From: Fomitopsis serialis
Lineage: Eukaryota; Basidiomycota; Agaricomycetes; Polyporales; Fomitopsidaceae
NCBI RefSeq assembly: GCF_022376445.1
Contig: NW_025954981.1
Location: forward strand, 186,001 to 250,000
Direction of reading: 5' to 3'
DNA length: 64,000 bases
The position numbers and the translations under genes are program-made. This document shows positions 61,245 to 64,000 of the stretch, one piece after another. The notes under the pieces were generated by a model, which worked only from the letters and a program-made list of their open reading frames with translations, did not search any database and was not told the DNA's origin. Numbering within the stretch: position 1 is the first letter of the stretch; each line of letters starts with the position of its first letter.

Positions 61245-61500
61245 TGTTAAAGTTACAAGTTCTCAGTCGCGTCCTCGTGGTACTCGACTCGATTGCTACT
61301 GTACCTGTTAAAGTTACAAGTTCTAATACTACAGTTTCAGCATCTTCGGACTAGAAATACAGTAGGGAATGAGCTTACCTCAGTCGCGTCCTCGTGGTAC
61401 TCGACTGAGGTAGCTGGTGTCTACGCGCGCCCGTTACAGTCCGTTCGTCCATCACGTGTCCGTGTCGTCACAAGCGCCGCGTCACGGTCCCTCCTCAACA
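61245..61500 (-). repeat. 3' LTR of the Ty1/copia element
   Basis: Read on the minus strand it starts TGTTGAGGAGGG directly after a purine tract (CCCGGGGGAG) and ends CTTTAACA, the TG..CA ends of an LTR. The last codons of the polyprotein overlap its first six bases. A 61-bp segment ending in TTGTAACTTTAACA is duplicated in tandem inside it, so the end could alternatively be 61306. The flank beyond it, ATTTC at 61240-61244, is the predicted 5-bp target site. Confidence 0.7.
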
Positions 61501-64000
61501 CTCCCCCGGGGCCGCGACGCGCATGTAAAGTAGGTGCTTAAGTAAAGTAGGTAAAGTAAGAGCCTTCGTGAAAATGTCTGCAGGGTTGTCTGCCCCAGGT
61601 ATGTGAATAATCTTCAACTGCTTACCCCGGATGGCCTCCCGCAACCAATGGTAACGGATGTGCAAGTGTCGCACTCGCGAAAAGTTGGCGGAACGAGTCG
61701 CCAAGCTCTCCCCTCCAGCGCTGTCCATCCGGATGACCACAGGTCGCTCTATCGGAACGTAGATCTCGTCCATGAAGTTGGCGACCCACACTCCCGTCTG
61801 ACCTGCGTGCACAGCGGCGATATACTCAGCTTCGGTAGTCGACAAAGTGACAACCTCCTGGCGACGCGAGCTCCATGAGACCGGCCCTCCAGCCATCATG
61901 ACTACGTGTCCGTGGGTCGAACGTCCTGTGTCCAAGCAGTCGCCTTGCGACGCGTCTGAGTAAACTGTGGGCTGCAGACCCGATGCGTGGTTGCCGTCGT
62001 ATGTGATCCCATGGTCTAAAGTGCCTTTGATGTAGCGGAGGACACGCTTGAGTGCGCGCCAATGCTCATAGCCCGGGTTCGCCATGAAGCGACTAAGCAG
62101 CTGAACAGGGTAAGCGAGGTCGGGTCGAGTCGCGACCGCTAGGTACATGATCGCGCCCAGGGCCTCGCGGTAGGGGATTTTCTCCATCTCCTCTCGCTGC
62201 TCGGCGGTCACCGGCTCAGCTGTTTTGGACAACTTGCTTCCTGGCTCGAGCGGTGTACGAACCGGGTTGGACTCCTTCATCCCGAACCTGTCAAGCACTC
62301 GTTCGGCATATGCTCGCTGGGACAGGCGCATCGTCTTCTGTGCCCGGTCTCGCTCGATCAGGACGCCTAACATATACTTGAACTCACCTCCCCCGCTGAG
62401 CCGGTACCGCACAGCGAGTTCGGATCGTACAGTCGCCAGACCGGCTGCGGTGTCTCCGGCTTCCCCGATGTCGTCTGTGTATGTCGCCGTGATCGCTAGT
62501 CCATCGTCATCGAACCTCGCCCGTACGCACTCGTCCGCCCGCGATCGCGAGAAGCCTAGCTCCTGGTACGTCTCATCGAGATGTTTCCACCAGTCGTTAC
62601 CTGCCTGCATGCATCCATACAGCCCACGTACCATCCTGCAGACGTGCGTTGGGAATTCCTTCGACACGTACCCTGCAGGTTGCTCCATATAGATAGCCTC
62701 CTCCGGGGACGCATTCAGGTACGCCTTCTCGACGTCATCCTGTGCCATCTCCATGTCCCTGACCACGGCCGTCGCACAGACCAGTCGCAAGGATTCGAAC
62801 CGCACGACAGAGGCGTGCGTCTCGAAGTAGTCGACCCCGGGTATTTGCTGGAAACCTTTCGCCACCAACCGAGCCTTCGGTTTCCACTTCCCGTCGGCCT
62901 CTTCGTCGCCAGCGAACTTACGAGCATACACCCATTTGTTCCCTATGACGTTCATGTCTGGGGTGCGAGGTACGAGTTCCCAGGCGCCGATCTTCGCTAG
63001 TCCGCTGATCTCGCTATCCATCGAGGGCGTCCATATTTCCGGCTGCTGCTTTGCCTCCTTATACGTCTCTGGTGTCCGCCCGCCACGATACCATTTGACG
63101 CCATCGTCCTGGCCAGCCGAGACTGCTTCGGTGAACATCGCCAGGTATGCGCCTTCGGGACTCTGGTTACGACTCTTCTCCCCCGGTTCATCGTCAGCCC
63201 ACGGCTCCCCCTTGCTCCGTGCTTCGGCCTCGCGTGCGTCCGACTCGTGCGATTCTCGGAGCTTTTGACTCGGCACAGTGGCCCTCCCAGATCGACGGGG
63301 TGCGACCACTTCCCTCGGTGCCTCAATAGGTGCGCTCTCGTCCTCTGGTGCAAGTTCAGGTTCGGGCTTCTCGACTTGGAGCGCCTCGCCAGCCTCGTCC
63401 ACCGACTCGGGAGCTGGCTGCTCCGCCGCTTCGACCGACACTGTAGTGGGTGCGTCCTGGATCAACGTCCGGTGTCCCGGCCCCTCTTCGAAGATGACGT
63501 CCCTGCTCCGGATGATACGTCCGGTTGCCGGGTCCCATAGGCGGTAGTTGGCGTTCTCGGTGTAACCGACCATGATGCACTTGATAGACTTCGGGTCCAA
63601 CTTGGTACGGGTCTCGTCCGGTACCTTCGCCCATGCGGTAGACCCGAACGCTCGCAGGTGCGCAACGTTTGGCACGCGTCCGAACCAGGCCTCGTAAGGT
63701 GTCCGTCCACCCTGTCGAGCCGACGCTGTCAGGTTCTTCACGTAGGTCGCAGTCTTGTAGGCCTCGCCCCACAACCCCACTGGCAAGCCCGCGTCGAACA
63801 GCATCGACCTAGCGTGGTCCCCCAAGGTACGGTGTCCCCGCTCTGCTACTCCGTCCTGCTGAGGCGTGTACGGGGTTGTTGTCTCGTGGATGATCCCGTG
63901 CTCTCGGGTGAACGCCGCCCAGAGTGCGTTGTCGAATTCGTGTCCGTTGTCAGTGCGATGCGACGGATTTTCTTGTTCGTTTGCAGCTCTGCCATCGTTT
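61495..64000 (-). CDS. Ty1/copia polyprotein, partial (IN, RT, RNase H)
   Basis: The reading frame from about 63957 to 61495 is open throughout and the element continues past the window. It codes for the integrase end (TDNGHEFDNALW, TPYTPQQDGVAERGHRTL, GEAYKTATYVKNLTASA), a disordered linker, reverse transcriptase (WELVPRTPDMNVIGNKWVYARK, DVEKAYLNASPEEAIYMEQP, ATYTDDIGEAGD) and RNase H (VYSDASQGDCLDTGRSTHGH, STTEAEYIAA, HIRYHWLREAIRGKQLKIIH, NPADIFTK). The active-site box is YTDD instead of the common YVDD. Near 63957 the frame must shift by one base to join the upstream LQTNKKIRRI to TDNGHEF, so this copy may be disabled. It inserted into DUF6533 copy C. Confidence 0.88.
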   Translation of the reverse strand, partial: NDGRAANEQENPSHRTDNGHEFDNALWAAFTREHGIIHETTTPYTPQQDGVAERGHRTLGDHARSMLFDAGLPVGLWGEAYKTATYVKNLTASARQGGRTPYEAWFGRVPNVAHLRAFGSTAWAKVPDETRTKLDPKSIKCIMVGYTENANYRLWDPATGRIIRSRDVIFEEGPGHRTLIQDAPTTVSVEAAEQPAPESVDEAGEALQVEKPEPELAPEDESAPIEAPREVVAPRRSGRATVPSQKLRESHESDAREAEARSKGEPWADDEPGEKSRNQSPEGAYLAMFTEAVSAGQDDGVKWYRGGRTPETYKEAKQQPEIWTPSMDSEISGLAKIGAWELVPRTPDMNVIGNKWVYARKFAGDEEADGKWKPKARLVAKGFQQIPGVDYFETHASVVRFESLRLVCATAVVRDMEMAQDDVEKAYLNASPEEAIYMEQPAGYVSKEFPTHVCRMVRGLYGCMQAGNDWWKHLDETYQELGFSRSRADECVRARFDDDGLAITATYTDDIGEAGDTAAGLATVRSELAVRYRLSGGGEFKYMLGVLIERDRAQKTMRLSQRAYAERVLDRFGMKESNPVRTPLEPGSKLSKTAEPVTAEQREEMEKIPYREALGAIMYLAVATRPDLAYPVQLLSRFMANPGYEHWRALKRVLRYIKGTLDHGITYDGNHASGLQPTVYSDASQGDCLDTGRSTHGHVVMMAGGPVSWSSRRQEVVTLSTTEAEYIAAVHAGQTGVWVANFMDEIYVPIERPVVIRMDSAGGESLATRSANFSRVRHLHIRYHWLREAIRGKQLKIIHIPGADNPADIFTKALTLPTLLKHLLYMRVAAPGEC

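Overview
The window is nuclear DNA of a filamentous basidiomycete fungus, most likely an agaricomycete; a polypore-type species is an inference. Genes are cut by many short GT-AG introns (about 44-70 bp). Several families are agaricomycete hallmarks: DUF6533 membrane proteins, a SigF-like NTF2 protein, and a large transposase carrying a Ulp1-type protease. Housekeeping genes sit in compact islands separated by multi-kilobase stretches of decayed, repeat-derived DNA.

Layout: 1-6.8 kb is decayed DNA. 6.9-8.0 kb is a frameshifted C2H2 zinc-finger pseudogene whose intact paralogue lies at 15.9-16.6 kb. Between them is a conserved island: an uncharacterised 673-aa protein, TOM70 (mitochondrial import receptor, with one apparent frameshift), and divergently transcribed DPH2 (diphthamide synthesis). 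16.6-25 kb is mostly decayed DNA with old repeats, a tiny secreted-protein gene, a Tc1/mariner-type MITE, a tandem duplication of an intron/exon-like unit of about 417 bp, and a DUF6533 relic. The second island (26.0-32.3 kb) holds a SigF-like NTF2 membrane protein, mitochondrial enoyl reductase (ETR1/MECR), and an unknown 378-aa helical protein.

32.3-42.4 kb is a 10.1-kb DNA transposon with terminal inverted repeats. It carries one long multi-exon gene in which a Ulp1-like cysteine protease, a zinc-binding module and an RNase H-like transposase lie in one series. A second, 3.2-kb TIR element has inserted into its left arm, leaving an 8-bp target duplication; the undamaged right arm preserves the empty site. 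The nested element holds a GC-rich minisatellite with a regular 5x16-bp plus 5x8-bp core. 42.6-47.9 kb may be a third, decayed TIR element.

The third island (48.3-61.2 kb) has two apparently intact DUF6533 genes, a small disordered protein, an arylamine N-acetyltransferase, and a third DUF6533 gene broken by a Ty1/copia element. The LTR and polyprotein of that element fill 61.2 kb to the window end. No tRNA, rRNA, CRISPR array or bacterial-type operon was seen.
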